Of a stretch of DNA of 36,329 bases, positions 1-8,172 are shown piece after piece. Location of the stretch: the NCBI GenBank assembly GCA_046756405.1, contig JBHHWH010000018.1, positions 1 to 36,329 of the forward strand, written 5' to 3'. The notes beneath the pieces were generated by a model. That model had not been told where the DNA came from and made no database searches. It saw only the letters and a list, made by a program, of their open reading frames with translations. Source of the stretch: JBHHWH01 sp046756405. GTDB lineage: Bacteria; Actinomycetota; Acidimicrobiia; Spongiisociales; ZC4RG35. The position numbers and the translations under genes were made by a program. Numbering within the stretch: position 1 is the stretch's first letter; each line of letters starts with the position of its first letter.

Positions 1-940
1 GGGTGGCCAGGGCCCGAAGCTGGTCCTCCAGGTAGGGCGAGAGTTCTTCGGCCACCATGACCAGGTCGAGGTCGCGGAGCTGTTTGAGGAGCCACTCTTC
101 GGGAAGGGGGTAGACGGTGGCCATCGAGATGAGGGAGGCCTGGTCGGCGGCGACGGCTTCGGCCATCAGCTCCTCGCAGATGGCCGTGGGGGCTCCGGTG
201 GCTATCACCCCCACCCGAGCCGTGCCCTCCCGGGTGTAGAAGCCGGACTCTGCCATGGCCGCCGCGGCCTCTTCGAGCCGGCCGTGGATCTCCACCCGCA
301 TCCGCCGGGCGTTCGCCGGCAGGGGAAGGAAACGCTTCGGATCACGGTGAAAGTTGGGCTTGCGTCGGGGCTGGACCGGACCAAAGGTGATCGGAGCCGC
401 CGTGTGGCTCACCCGGGTGGTGACCCGGATCACGACCGGCAGCCTGCTCCTCTCGGAGAGCTCAAAGGCGAAGCGTGTCGCCTCCAGGGCGTCCTGAGGT
501 GAACGCGGGTCGAGCATGGGGATGTGGAGAGCATCGGCAAGGTGTCGCTGGTCCTGCTCGTTGGGGCTGGTGTGGCTGTTGGGGTCCCCAGCAGAGACGA
601 TCACCATCCCCCCGACTACGCCGATGTAGGGGATGGTGGAGAGGGGATCCCCGGCGTACATCAGACCGAGGTGCTTCATGGCGACGATGGAGCGAGCCCC
701 GGTGAGGGAGGCAGCGAAGGCCAGTTCCAGCGCCACCTTCTCGTTGACCGAGTACTCGAAGGGGATGCCCATCTCGGGGGCGAGGAGCGAGAAGGTGTCG
801 GTCACCTCCGTCGAGGGGGTGCCGGGGTAGCCGCAGGCGAAACCGACCCCCGCTTCGATGGCTCCGCGCGCGATCGCTTCGTTGCCGAGGAGGAACTCCA
901 CGTGCCCTTCCTCGGCGGTCAACAGCGGGTGACCAACCAT
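1..940 (-). CDS. iorA: Indolepyruvate ferredoxin oxidoreductase alpha subunit, IorA (3' end outside window)
   Basis: Reading the minus strand from ATG at 940 gives about 313 open codons running off the window edge, so only the N-terminal half of the usual 600-700 residue protein is present. IorA is the thiamine-diphosphate subunit that oxidatively decarboxylates aryl-pyruvates to aryl-acetyl-CoA and reduces ferredoxin. The visible part shows the family pattern: GNEAIARGAIEAG followed by GYPGTPSTEV, then NEKVALELA (thiamine-binding region with its Glu), MKHLGLMYAGDP, and an NSHTSPNEQD segment like the usual H-S-S-x-x-E-Q-D. An AGGAG lies 9 nt before the ATG. It is divergent from the mutase operon. 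Inference: it could supply low-potential ferredoxin to the benzoyl-CoA reductase encoded about 7 kb away, or belong to phenylalanine/phenylacetate catabolism. The family call is firm; the cellular role is a guess. Confidence 0.9.
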   Translation of the reverse strand, partial: MVGHPLLTAEEGHVEFLLGNEAIARGAIEAGVGFACGYPGTPSTEVTDTFSLLAPEMGIPFEYSVNEKVALELAFAASLTGARSIVAMKHLGLMYAGDPLSTIPYIGVVGGMVIVSAGDPNSHTSPNEQDQRHLADALHIPMLDPRSPQDALEATRFAFELSERSRLPVVIRVTTRVSHTAAPITFGPVQPRRKPNFHRDPKRFLPLPANARRMRVEIHGRLEEAAAAMAESGFYTREGTARVGVIATGAPTAICEELMAEAVAADQASLISMATVYPLPEEWLLKQLRDLDLVMVAEELSPYLEDQLRALAT

Positions 941-1142
941 CGATGTTTGCTCCTGTTCCGCCACTACATCCGCCGCCCGCCCGGCCGGTCGGTTGGTCTC
1001 AAGAGTCCCAATCCCGGGGCTGGAGCGCAACCGGGTATTTGCATCATTTCTCCTGACGCGCATGACTCAAAGTGTGCAGCAGAGGCCCCAAGAACACGGG
1101 ACGTTGGGCCTCTTCTGGGTCCATCGGTCGAAGGCAGCCTCT

Positions 1143-2804
1143 ATGGTTGACCCCTCCCAACCGTTTCGAACAGAGGAGCGAATCGAGTTGAGCAGGGACT
1201 CGTCGGGCAAAGAGGCAGCAACCACCTCAGGCGTGCCCATCAAGACCGTCTACGGGCCCGATGACATAGCCGACCTCGACTACCAACGCGACCTTGGCGA
1301 CCCCGGCCAGTACCCAATGACCCGGGGCCCCTACCCGGAGATGTACCGGACCAAGTTGTGGACGATGCGCACCTACACCGGGTTTGGCACCGTCTCCGAG
1401 GTGAACCGGTGGAACCGGCGGCTCTACGAAGAAGAGGGGGCCACCGGCCTGTCGATCGCCCTCGACCTTCCCACCCAGATGGGCTACGACTCCGACCACC
1501 CGGAGTGGAGTCCCGAGGTGGGTCGGGTGGGAGTAGCCATCGACTCCCTGGCCGACTTCGAGGTCCTCTTCGAAGGGATCCCCCTCGACAAGGTCTCCAC
1601 TTCGTTCACCATCAACGCCCCGGCGTTCCTGTTCCTGGCCCTCTACCAGGTGACCGGGGAGAGACAGGGGGTGACGCCGGAGAAGCTGCGGCCCATAGTC
1701 CAGAACGACATTCTGAAGGAGTTCTTCGCCCGGGGGGCCTGCGTCTTTCCCGTCGAGCCGAGCCTCCGTCTGGTGGCCGACACCTTCGAGTACTGCTCGG
1801 AGGTGATGCCCCGGGCCAACCCGATCTCCGTGTGCGGCTACCACATCCGCGAGTCGGGGGCCAACGCGGTCCAGGAGATGGCCTTCGCCATCTCCAACGC
1901 CATCGAATACATCGATCGCGCCCTGGCCCGGGGCCTGGACATCGACGCCTTCGCCCCCCGCATCTCGTGGAACCTCGCCGCCCACATGGACCTGTTCGAG
2001 GAGGTGGCCAAGTACCGGGCAAGCCGCCGCATCTGGGCCCGTCTGATGAAGGAACGCTACGGCGCCAAGGACCCCCGCTCGTGGCGGTTCCTGTGGTTCG
2101 CTGGCACCTCCGGGTCCACCTTCAGCCACCGTCAGCCCCTCAACAACATCGTCAGGGCCACCGTGGAGGCCCTGGCCCTGGTGCTGGGGGGAGTGCAGTC
2201 GATGACCGTGAACACCTGGCAGGAGGCCTTCGAGATCCCAGACCAGGAGGCCATGCTCACCGCCCTACGCACCCAGCAGATCATCGCCTACGAGTCCGGA
2301 GTGCCCAACACCGCCGACCCCCTCGCCGGCTCCTACTTTGTCGAGTCCCTCACCAACACCTACGAAGAGCGCATCCTCGAGCTGATGGAGGACATCAAGC
2401 GTCGCGGAGGCATGGCCAGGTCGATCGAGAGCGGCTACATCGCCCAGGTGGTTCTGGAGGAGGCCTACCGCCACGCCCAGGCAGTGGAATCGGGAGAACG
2501 AAAGATCGTGGGCGAGAACATCTTCGTTCTCGAGGACGAGCACACCCCCACCGGTCTCTTCGAACACGACCCGAAGGCCCTGGAGGAGCAGAAGGCCCGC
2601 CTCGCCGAGGTGCGAGCGAACCGTGACACCACCGCGGTGGCCGATGCCCTGGCCAAGTTGGAGAAGGCCGCCAGCGACCCCAACACCAACATTATGGGTG
2701 CCACCCTGGACTGCGTCCGGGCCTATGTGACCATCGGTGAGATCTTCGAAACCCTGCGCCGGGTCTTCGGGGAGTACCGCGAGCCCCTGAACATCTTCAG
2801 ATGA
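1143..2804 (+). CDS. Cobalamin-dependent acyl-CoA mutase, large (catalytic) subunit, methylmalonyl-CoA mutase family
   Basis: About 553 residues covering only the substrate-binding TIM barrel; the B12 domain is a separate gene (7713-8120), as in archaeal-type methylmalonyl-CoA mutase and isobutyryl- or hydroxyisobutyryl-CoA mutases. The barrel is recognisable from ALDLPTQMGYDSDHP, VQNDILKEF, CGYHIRESGAN and YESGVPNTADPLAGSYFVE. By eye, Tyr78 (RTYTGFG), Arg197 (FFARGA) and His234 align with Tyr89, Arg207 and His244 of P. shermanii methylmalonyl-CoA mutase. This points to a carboxylated (malonyl-type) CoA substrate rather than isobutyryl- or 2-hydroxyisobutyryl-CoA. The usual HTNS stretch is replaced by VNTW and the CQTSG stretch by FAGTSG, so it is a divergent member. 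Start choice: ATG 1143 has a weak AAGG; TTG 1188 has a good AGGAG 9 nt upstream and would give 538 residues. It overlaps the next gene by 4 bp. Confidence 0.9.
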   Translation: MVDPSQPFRTEERIELSRDSSGKEAATTSGVPIKTVYGPDDIADLDYQRDLGDPGQYPMTRGPYPEMYRTKLWTMRTYTGFGTVSEVNRWNRRLYEEEGATGLSIALDLPTQMGYDSDHPEWSPEVGRVGVAIDSLADFEVLFEGIPLDKVSTSFTINAPAFLFLALYQVTGERQGVTPEKLRPIVQNDILKEFFARGACVFPVEPSLRLVADTFEYCSEVMPRANPISVCGYHIRESGANAVQEMAFAISNAIEYIDRALARGLDIDAFAPRISWNLAAHMDLFEEVAKYRASRRIWARLMKERYGAKDPRSWRFLWFAGTSGSTFSHRQPLNNIVRATVEALALVLGGVQSMTVNTWQEAFEIPDQEAMLTALRTQQIIAYESGVPNTADPLAGSYFVESLTNTYEERILELMEDIKRRGGMARSIESGYIAQVVLEEAYRHAQAVESGERKIVGENIFVLEDEHTPTGLFEHDPKALEEQKARLAEVRANRDTTAVADALAKLEKAASDPNTNIMGATLDCVRAYVTIGEIFETLRRVFGEYREPLNIFR

Positions 2805-3943
2805 GCGACGAGCGCCGCCTCTTTAGGGAAACGGTCCGCTCCTTCGTGGAAGCCGAGGTCCTTCCCAAGGCCGAGGACCTCGATCAGCACGGAGTCTTCC
2901 CCCAGGCCCTGTTCCAGCGTCTCGGCGACCTCGGCTTCCTCGGCTTGCTGTACCCACCCGAAGTGGGAGGCCAGGGCGCCGACTTCTCTGTGGCCTGCGT
3001 GATGTACGAAGAGCTGGCCCGGGGCAGCCTCTCCCTGGCGGCCATCTGTGCAATGCAGAGCCTCATGGGAACTCACTTCGTCTACCGCTACGGCACCGAG
3101 GAGCACCGCAACAAGTATCTCCGGCCTGCCCTGGCGGCCAAGGCCGTGGCTGCCTTCGCCCTCACCGAGCCCGACGCCGGCTCTGACCTGGGGGCAATGA
3201 GGACCCGCGCTACCAAAGTGGACGGAGGGTGGGTGATCAACGGAACCAAGACATGGGTGACCAATGCCCCAGTGGCCTCCTTCATCACCGTAGGCGCCAA
3301 AACCGGCGAAGAGCCAGGGATCAAGAACATCGCTCTGTTCCTCGTCGACGCCGCCAACCCGGGCTTTACCGTGGGCAAGCCCATCGACAAACTAGGCGTG
3401 AGGTCGAGCCTCACCTCGGAGGTGGCCTTCGAGGACTGCTACGTGGCCGAAGATGCCCTCCTCGGGGGAGAAGGCGAAGGAGCCAGGAATATCGGCGGGG
3501 TGCTCTCCGAGATCCGGGTCATGACCGCCGCCCTGGCGGTAGGCCTCGGCCGCCGCGCCCTCGAAGACGCGGTGGCCTACGCCCAGAGCCGCCAGGCCTT
3601 CGGCCGTCCCATAGCCAAGTTCCAGGCCATCGAGCACAAGCTCGCCGTGATGCAGACCGAGCTGTACGCCTCCTCACTGATGACCTACGACGCCGCCGCC
3701 CGCATCGACCGCGGTGAGGCCAGTCCGATCCACTCGGCCATGGCCAAGCTAGGTGCCACCGAGGCCTGTGCGATGATCGTCGACGAGACCACCCGAATCT
3801 TCGGTAGTTACGGCTTCGCCATGGAGTACCCCGCCCAGCGGTACTTCCGGGACGCCCGGTTCCTCCTCTACGGCGGAGGAACTTCGGAGCTGTTACGGGG
3901 GATCATCGGCCGGGGAGCCCTGGGAGGCCAGGTCCAGCCATGA
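2801..3943 (+). CDS. Acyl-CoA dehydrogenase family protein
   Basis: This 380-residue protein is normal length for an FAD-dependent acyl-CoA dehydrogenase, which oxidises the alpha-beta bond of a CoA thioester and passes electrons to ETF. Visible landmarks are GLLYPPEVGGQGAD in the N-terminal helical domain, ALTEPDAGSDLGAMRT (flavin/substrate beta-domain signature), NGTKTWVTNA, QSRQAFGRPIAKFQAIEHKLA in the C-terminal domain, and the final GGGTSELLRGIIGRG. The catalytic Glu of medium- and short-chain enzymes (the E in YEGT) is Gly here, as in isovaleryl- and long-chain-type enzymes whose base lies in an earlier helix. A candidate is the Glu in GVLSEIRVMTAA, one residue off the usual E-R position. 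It overlaps both neighbours by 4 bp (ATGA), so it is probably translationally coupled to the mutase and HyuA. The substrate cannot be read from the sequence. Confidence 0.93.
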   Translation: MSDERRLFRETVRSFVEAEVLPKAEDLDQHGVFPQALFQRLGDLGFLGLLYPPEVGGQGADFSVACVMYEELARGSLSLAAICAMQSLMGTHFVYRYGTEEHRNKYLRPALAAKAVAAFALTEPDAGSDLGAMRTRATKVDGGWVINGTKTWVTNAPVASFITVGAKTGEEPGIKNIALFLVDAANPGFTVGKPIDKLGVRSSLTSEVAFEDCYVAEDALLGGEGEGARNIGGVLSEIRVMTAALAVGLGRRALEDAVAYAQSRQAFGRPIAKFQAIEHKLAVMQTELYASSLMTYDAAARIDRGEASPIHSAMAKLGATEACAMIVDETTRIFGSYGFAMEYPAQRYFRDARFLLYGGGTSELLRGIIGRGALGGQVQP

Positions 3944-6006
3944 TCCGAGTCGGCTTCGACGTGGGCGGTACGTTCACCGACTTCGTGCTGGTGGACGCCG
4001 AGGGACACTGGCACACCGGCAAACGGCTCACCACCTACCCCGATCCCTCCGACGCCTGCCTGGCCGGGCTGGAGACCCTGCTGGAGAAGGCAGAAGTCGG
4101 CTTCGCCGAGGTGGGAAGGGCGGTCCACGGCACCACGTTGGGCTCGAACATCGTCATCGAACGCAAAGCCGAAGGGGTAGCCCTGGCCACCACCCGGGGC
4201 TTCCGCGACGTCCTGTTGATAGGAAGGGAGAAGCGTTACCAGGTCTACGACCTCCAGATCACCAAGCCGGCTCCGCTGATCGACCGCGACATGATCTGGG
4301 AGATCCCGGAGCGGATCCTGGCCGACGGCTCGGTGCGGGATCCCCTCGACGAAGCGGCGGCGCGGGAGTCGATCCGGGAGATGTCGGAGCGGGGAGTCAC
4401 CTCCCTCGCTGTCTCCTTCCTCCACAGCTACCTGAACCCGGAGCACGAGCGACGCTTCGCCGAACTGGTCGGCGAGGAAGCCCCCCACATCCACGTCTCC
4501 CTCTCCTCGGAGGTGTCGCCTCAGTTCCGGGAATACGAGCGGACCTCCACCACCGTGGTCAACGCCTACCTGGTCACGGCCGTGCGGGCCTACCTGAAGA
4601 AGATGGTCGACCAGCTCGCCGGTCGGGGATACCGAGGAAGACTGTTCGTGATGCAATCCGGAGGGGGTGTGGCCACCGCCGAGGCCATGGCCGACCTGCC
4701 GGTGCGGATGATCGAGTCGGGCCCGGCGGCGGGAGCGATCATCGCCGCCAAGTTCGGCGAGATCTCCGGACACAGGGACCTGGTGGCCTTCGACATGGGC
4801 GGCACCACCGCCAAGCTCTCCCTGGTCAGCGGGGGCGAGCCGTCCACGGTCGGCCAGTTCGAACTGCACAAGGTGCGCCTCGCCGCTGGCAGCGGCATCC
4901 CCATGAACGTGCGCAGCCTGGACCTGGTCGAGATCGGAGCCGGCGGAGGGAGCATCGCCCGGGTCGCCCAGGGGACCATCCACGTCGGGCCCGACAGCGC
5001 CGGGTCGGTCCCCGGTCCGGTCTGCTACGGAAGGGGCGGAACCGAGCCGACCGTCACCGACGCCAATCTGGTCCTCGGTTACATCAACCCCGACGCCTTC
5101 GCCGGTGGGACCATGAAGCTAGACATCGCCGGTGCGAGAGCGGCCATCGAAGAGAACATCGCCCGCCCCCTGGGCATCACCGCGGAGGCGGCGGCCTGGG
5201 GCATCCACCGCATCGTCAACCTGAACATGGAGATGGCGGCTCGGGTGGTCTCCATCGAGCGGGGAAACGATCCCCGCAAGCTCGCCCTGGTGGCCACGGG
5301 AGGAGCAGGCCCCGCCCACGCCGCCCGGCTGGCGGCGGCCCTGGGAATGCCGGCGGTCCTGGTGCCGTCGGCCGCCGGGGTCGCTTCGGCGGTGGGTCTG
5401 CTATCGGCGGAGGTGAAGTTCGACACTTCCCGATCGTTCGTCTCCCCCCTAACTGGAATCTCCAGCGATCGCCTCAACCGGCTCTACGGGGAGATGGAAG
5501 CCGAGGCTTCCCGGATCATCGAGGCCTCCACCGACTCCCCGCCGGTGCGCCTGGTCCGCGAGGTGGACCTCAGGTACGCCGGACAGGGCTTCGAACTCAC
5601 CGTGGAGCTGGCCCCAGGTCCGATAACGGAAACCACCATCGACGAGATCCGTGCCACCTTCGACCTGGCGTACGCCAAGCGTTACGGCTTCGCCAGCCCC
5701 GACAAGCCGGTAGAGGCCACCACCTGGAAACTCACCGCCTACGGCGACAGTCCCCCCCTCGAGATTCCCAAGATCGTCCCGGGTGACCACAACAGCCAGG
5801 CCGGTCCGATGGCCACCCGCCAGGCCTACTTCCCCGAGGTAGGCGGCTATGGGTCGACTCCAATCTTCAGCCGCTACGAGCTGGTCCCCGGCCAGGTGGT
5901 GTCCGGTCCGGCGATCATCGAAGAACGGGAGTCGACCACGGTGATACCGCCCGGCTTCGACGGTCGGGTTGACGAGTACGGGACCGTGAGGATGGCGGTC
6001 ACATGA
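3940..6006 (+). CDS. Hydantoinase/oxoprolinase family protein, subunit A (HyuA-like)
   Basis: This 688-residue protein is the usual size for HyuA-type subunits, which use an ASKHA ATPase fold to activate a carbonyl or amide by phosphorylation. Phosphate-1 motif FDVGGTFTDFVL lies at residues 4-15; later ESGPAAGAI and AFDMGGTTAKLSLV form the second nucleotide-binding part; GNDPRKLALVATGGAGP is the adenosine region. Members include N-methylhydantoinase, 5-oxoprolinase, caprolactamase, and acetone and acetophenone carboxylases, so the sequence alone does not fix the reaction. It overlaps the dehydrogenase by 4 bp and HyuB by 4 bp, and so makes an A/B pair inside an acyl-CoA operon. Inference: in this setting an ATP-dependent carboxylase or amide/lactam-opening role is as plausible as hydantoin hydrolysis. 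No acetone-carboxylase gamma-type small subunit is visible. Confidence 0.9.
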   Translation: MIRVGFDVGGTFTDFVLVDAEGHWHTGKRLTTYPDPSDACLAGLETLLEKAEVGFAEVGRAVHGTTLGSNIVIERKAEGVALATTRGFRDVLLIGREKRYQVYDLQITKPAPLIDRDMIWEIPERILADGSVRDPLDEAAARESIREMSERGVTSLAVSFLHSYLNPEHERRFAELVGEEAPHIHVSLSSEVSPQFREYERTSTTVVNAYLVTAVRAYLKKMVDQLAGRGYRGRLFVMQSGGGVATAEAMADLPVRMIESGPAAGAIIAAKFGEISGHRDLVAFDMGGTTAKLSLVSGGEPSTVGQFELHKVRLAAGSGIPMNVRSLDLVEIGAGGGSIARVAQGTIHVGPDSAGSVPGPVCYGRGGTEPTVTDANLVLGYINPDAFAGGTMKLDIAGARAAIEENIARPLGITAEAAAWGIHRIVNLNMEMAARVVSIERGNDPRKLALVATGGAGPAHAARLAAALGMPAVLVPSAAGVASAVGLLSAEVKFDTSRSFVSPLTGISSDRLNRLYGEMEAEASRIIEASTDSPPVRLVREVDLRYAGQGFELTVELAPGPITETTIDEIRATFDLAYAKRYGFASPDKPVEATTWKLTAYGDSPPLEIPKIVPGDHNSQAGPMATRQAYFPEVGGYGSTPIFSRYELVPGQVVSGPAIIEERESTTVIPPGFDGRVDEYGTVRMAVT

Positions 6007-7733
6007 GCATCGACCCGATCACCCTGGGTGTCGTCTGGGGAGCCCTCCAGTCCATCGCCGTGGAAGTGGGCACCACCATCCACCGCACCGCCTACTCGGC
6101 CCAGGCCCGGGAGGGCCAGGACTTCTCCGTCGCCATCTTCGACAAGACCGGACGGATGACCGCCCAGGGCCCCTACAGCCCGGGGCACATGGGAGCGATG
6201 AACTTCGCCGTCCTCAACATGCTGGACGCCTTCCCCGCCGAGACTCTCCAGCCGGGAGATGTGATGCTGTTGAACGACCCGGCCCTGGGCTCGGGTCACC
6301 TGCCCGACTTCTTCGTCACCCAGCCGGCCTTCTCCGGTGATGATCTGGTGGGCTTCATCGTCAACATCGTCCATCACACCGACGTGGGCGGGTCCCGGCC
6401 CGGCAGCCAGGCGGTGGAGGGGGTCTTCGACTACCACCAGGAGGGTCTGTTCATTCCGCCCACCAAGATCGTCGAAGCGGGAAAACCCAACGAGGGCGTG
6501 TTGGAGCTGATCGCCGCCAACTCCCGGACCCCGGAGAACATCCGCGGTGACCTCGCAGCCCAGAGGAACGCTCTCCGAGTAGGCGAACTCCGTCTCCAGG
6601 AGCTGATCGACCGCCACGGCCTGGACACCTATGAGGAATGTATCGAAACGATCCTCGACCAGACCGAAGCGACGATGAGGGCCGCTATCTCCGAGATACC
6701 CGACGGCACCTACGAGTTCACCGACTACCTCGACGACTACGGGCCGGGCACCGAACCCCTCACCATCCGCGTGGCCGTCACCGTGGATGGCGACAACCTG
6801 CGGCTCGACTTCGACGGCACCTCACCCCAGACCGAGTCGGGCCTCAACGCCTACCTCAACTACACCAAGTCCTACAGTTACGCCGCCATCAAGTGCCTCA
6901 CCGACCCCTTCGGGCCCATGAACCGTGGGGCGCTGCGCCCCATCGAGATCACCGCACCGGAGGGCTGTTTCCTCAACCCCCACCGCCCTGCGGGCGGCGG
7001 TCCCCGGGCAATCATCTGCTACCGGGTGTTCGAAGTCATCCTCGGGGCCCTGGCCCAAGCGGTTCCGGAGCGGGTAGCCGCCGCCAGCTCCCATTTCTCC
7101 AACCCCACCTGGGGCGGGTTCGATCCGGCCCGTAGCAAGCGCTTTGTGGCTTACGAGCTGATCCTCGGCGGAACCGGAGCCCGGGCCACCCAGGACGGCT
7201 GCGAGGCAATGGCCTCGGCGTTCAATGCCTCCAACATCCCGGTGGAGGCCCAGGAGGCGGTCCAGCCCATCGTCGTGGAGCACTTCGGACTGATCCCGAA
7301 CAGCGGAGGCCCGGGACGTTTCCGGGGAGGGTGCGGTGTCCGGCGAGACATGCGGATCCTCGGGGAAGAGGTGAAGTTCACCAACCTCTCCGAACGGCAG
7401 AAGTTCGCCCCCTTCGGGCTCTTCGGGGGCGAGTCGGGAGCCTTGGGAGCGACGGTGATCAACCCCGATGAACCCTCGGAGAGGAAGGTCGAGGGCAAGG
7501 CGTCGTTGGACCTGGAATACGGAGACGTGGTCAGCTTCCGTCTCTGCGGAGGCGGCGGATACGGCGATCCCACCACCCGGGATCCCCAGGCCGTGGCCCG
7601 GGACGTGCGCCTCGGTCTGGTAAGCCCCGAAGCCGCTCGGGAGCATTACGCGGTGGTGATCGCCAACGACGGCACTGTGGACGGAGAGGCGACCGCGTTG
7701 CTCAGGGACGGCTCAGGCTCGGCTCCCGGCTAG
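6003..7733 (+). CDS. Hydantoinase/oxoprolinase family protein, subunit B (HyuB-like)
   Basis: This 576-residue protein is the HyuB partner of the preceding gene, with which it overlaps by 4 bp. Family markers are DPITLGVVWGALQSIAVE at the N-terminus, the FSVAIFD and SPGHMGAMNFAVL segments, the NDPALGSGHLPDFFVTQP block (usually N-D-P-x-x-G-x-T/G-H), GFIVNIVHHTDVGG, and C-terminal SGGPGRFRGGCGVRRD and CGGGGYGDP. In acetophenone carboxylase and hydantoinases this chain forms the large complex with HyuA. The last 21 bp overlap, tail to tail, the end of the B12-binding subunit on the other strand. HyuB ends the coupled four-gene operon. The substrate is unknown. Confidence 0.9.
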   Translation: MSIDPITLGVVWGALQSIAVEVGTTIHRTAYSAQAREGQDFSVAIFDKTGRMTAQGPYSPGHMGAMNFAVLNMLDAFPAETLQPGDVMLLNDPALGSGHLPDFFVTQPAFSGDDLVGFIVNIVHHTDVGGSRPGSQAVEGVFDYHQEGLFIPPTKIVEAGKPNEGVLELIAANSRTPENIRGDLAAQRNALRVGELRLQELIDRHGLDTYEECIETILDQTEATMRAAISEIPDGTYEFTDYLDDYGPGTEPLTIRVAVTVDGDNLRLDFDGTSPQTESGLNAYLNYTKSYSYAAIKCLTDPFGPMNRGALRPIEITAPEGCFLNPHRPAGGGPRAIICYRVFEVILGALAQAVPERVAAASSHFSNPTWGGFDPARSKRFVAYELILGGTGARATQDGCEAMASAFNASNIPVEAQEAVQPIVVEHFGLIPNSGGPGRFRGGCGVRRDMRILGEEVKFTNLSERQKFAPFGLFGGESGALGATVINPDEPSERKVEGKASLDLEYGDVVSFRLCGGGGYGDPTTRDPQAVARDVRLGLVSPEAAREHYAVVIANDGTVDGEATALLRDGSGSAPG

Positions 7734-8120
7734 GACGGCGTTCTCGATGCCCCGGGCGATCTCGGATAGATCCGACCCGGTGGGATAGACCAGATAGCCC
7801 ATCTCGGCGAGGACAGGACGGCTCTCGTCGGAAATCGTCCCGCCCACCACCAGCACCACGTGGTCCATGCCCTCTTCACGCAGGGCGTCGCGAACCCGGC
7901 GGCAGTACTCCTCATGGGCCCCGGAGAGGACGGAGAGCCCCACCACGTCGACGTCTTCGTCGCGGGCGATCCGGGCGATGTGGGCCACTCTCTGATGGCG
8001 GCCGGTATAGATCACTTCCATACCGGCGTCGCGCAGAGCCTTGACCACGATCTTGGCCCCCCGGTCGTGCCCGTCGAGGCCCGGCTTAGCGATCAAGACC
8101 CTGATTGGTGAGTCGACCAC
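7713..8120 (-). CDS. Cobalamin-binding small subunit of acyl-CoA mutase
   Basis: A single B12-binding domain of 135 residues. It shows the base-off/His-on signature DGHDRG (Asp-x-His-x-x-Gly, His being the lower cobalt ligand) near residue 17, then VVGLSVLSGAHEEY and VVGGTIS, all standard for the C-terminal domain of methylmalonyl-CoA mutase. It presumably pairs with the large subunit at 1143-2804, the only mutase barrel in the window. Unusually, it is not downstream of that gene but convergent with the end of the HyuAB operon. It is expressed from its own promoter, with GTG start at 8120. No Shine-Dalgarno is visible; a -10-like TACGAT ends 7 nt before the GTG, so a leaderless transcript is likely. 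The YTGLRQ stretch of typical mutases reads YTGRHQ here. Confidence 0.92.
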   Translation of the reverse strand: MVDSPIRVLIAKPGLDGHDRGAKIVVKALRDAGMEVIYTGRHQRVAHIARIARDEDVDVVGLSVLSGAHEEYCRRVRDALREEGMDHVVLVVGGTISDESRPVLAEMGYLVYPTGSDLSEIARGIENAVLAGSRA

Positions 8121-8127
8121 GGCCGGA

Positions 8128-8156
8128 ATCGTAGGCCCCGACCTATCACCTGGGAA
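8128..8156 (-). promoter_or_regulatory. Possible leaderless promoter of the B12-binding subunit
   Basis: On the minus strand TTCCCA (8156-8151), a 17-nt spacer and TACGAT (8133-8128) are followed after 7 nt by the GTG start at 8120. The -10 matches a common actinobacterial box; the -35 is weak (4 of 6 to TTGACA). Confidence 0.4.
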
Positions 8157-8172
8157 AGGGGATCATCTCGAT

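Noticed and set aside
1227..2129. 300-codon open frame antisense to the mutase gene
   Set aside because: It is a composition-driven shadow in high-GC DNA; the plus-strand frame encodes an unmistakable mutase and the antisense protein has no recognisable motif.
3868..4983. 371-codon open frame antisense to the dehydrogenase/HyuA junction
   Set aside because: Shadow of the HyuA frame; low-complexity Gly/Asp/His-rich translation with no family resemblance.
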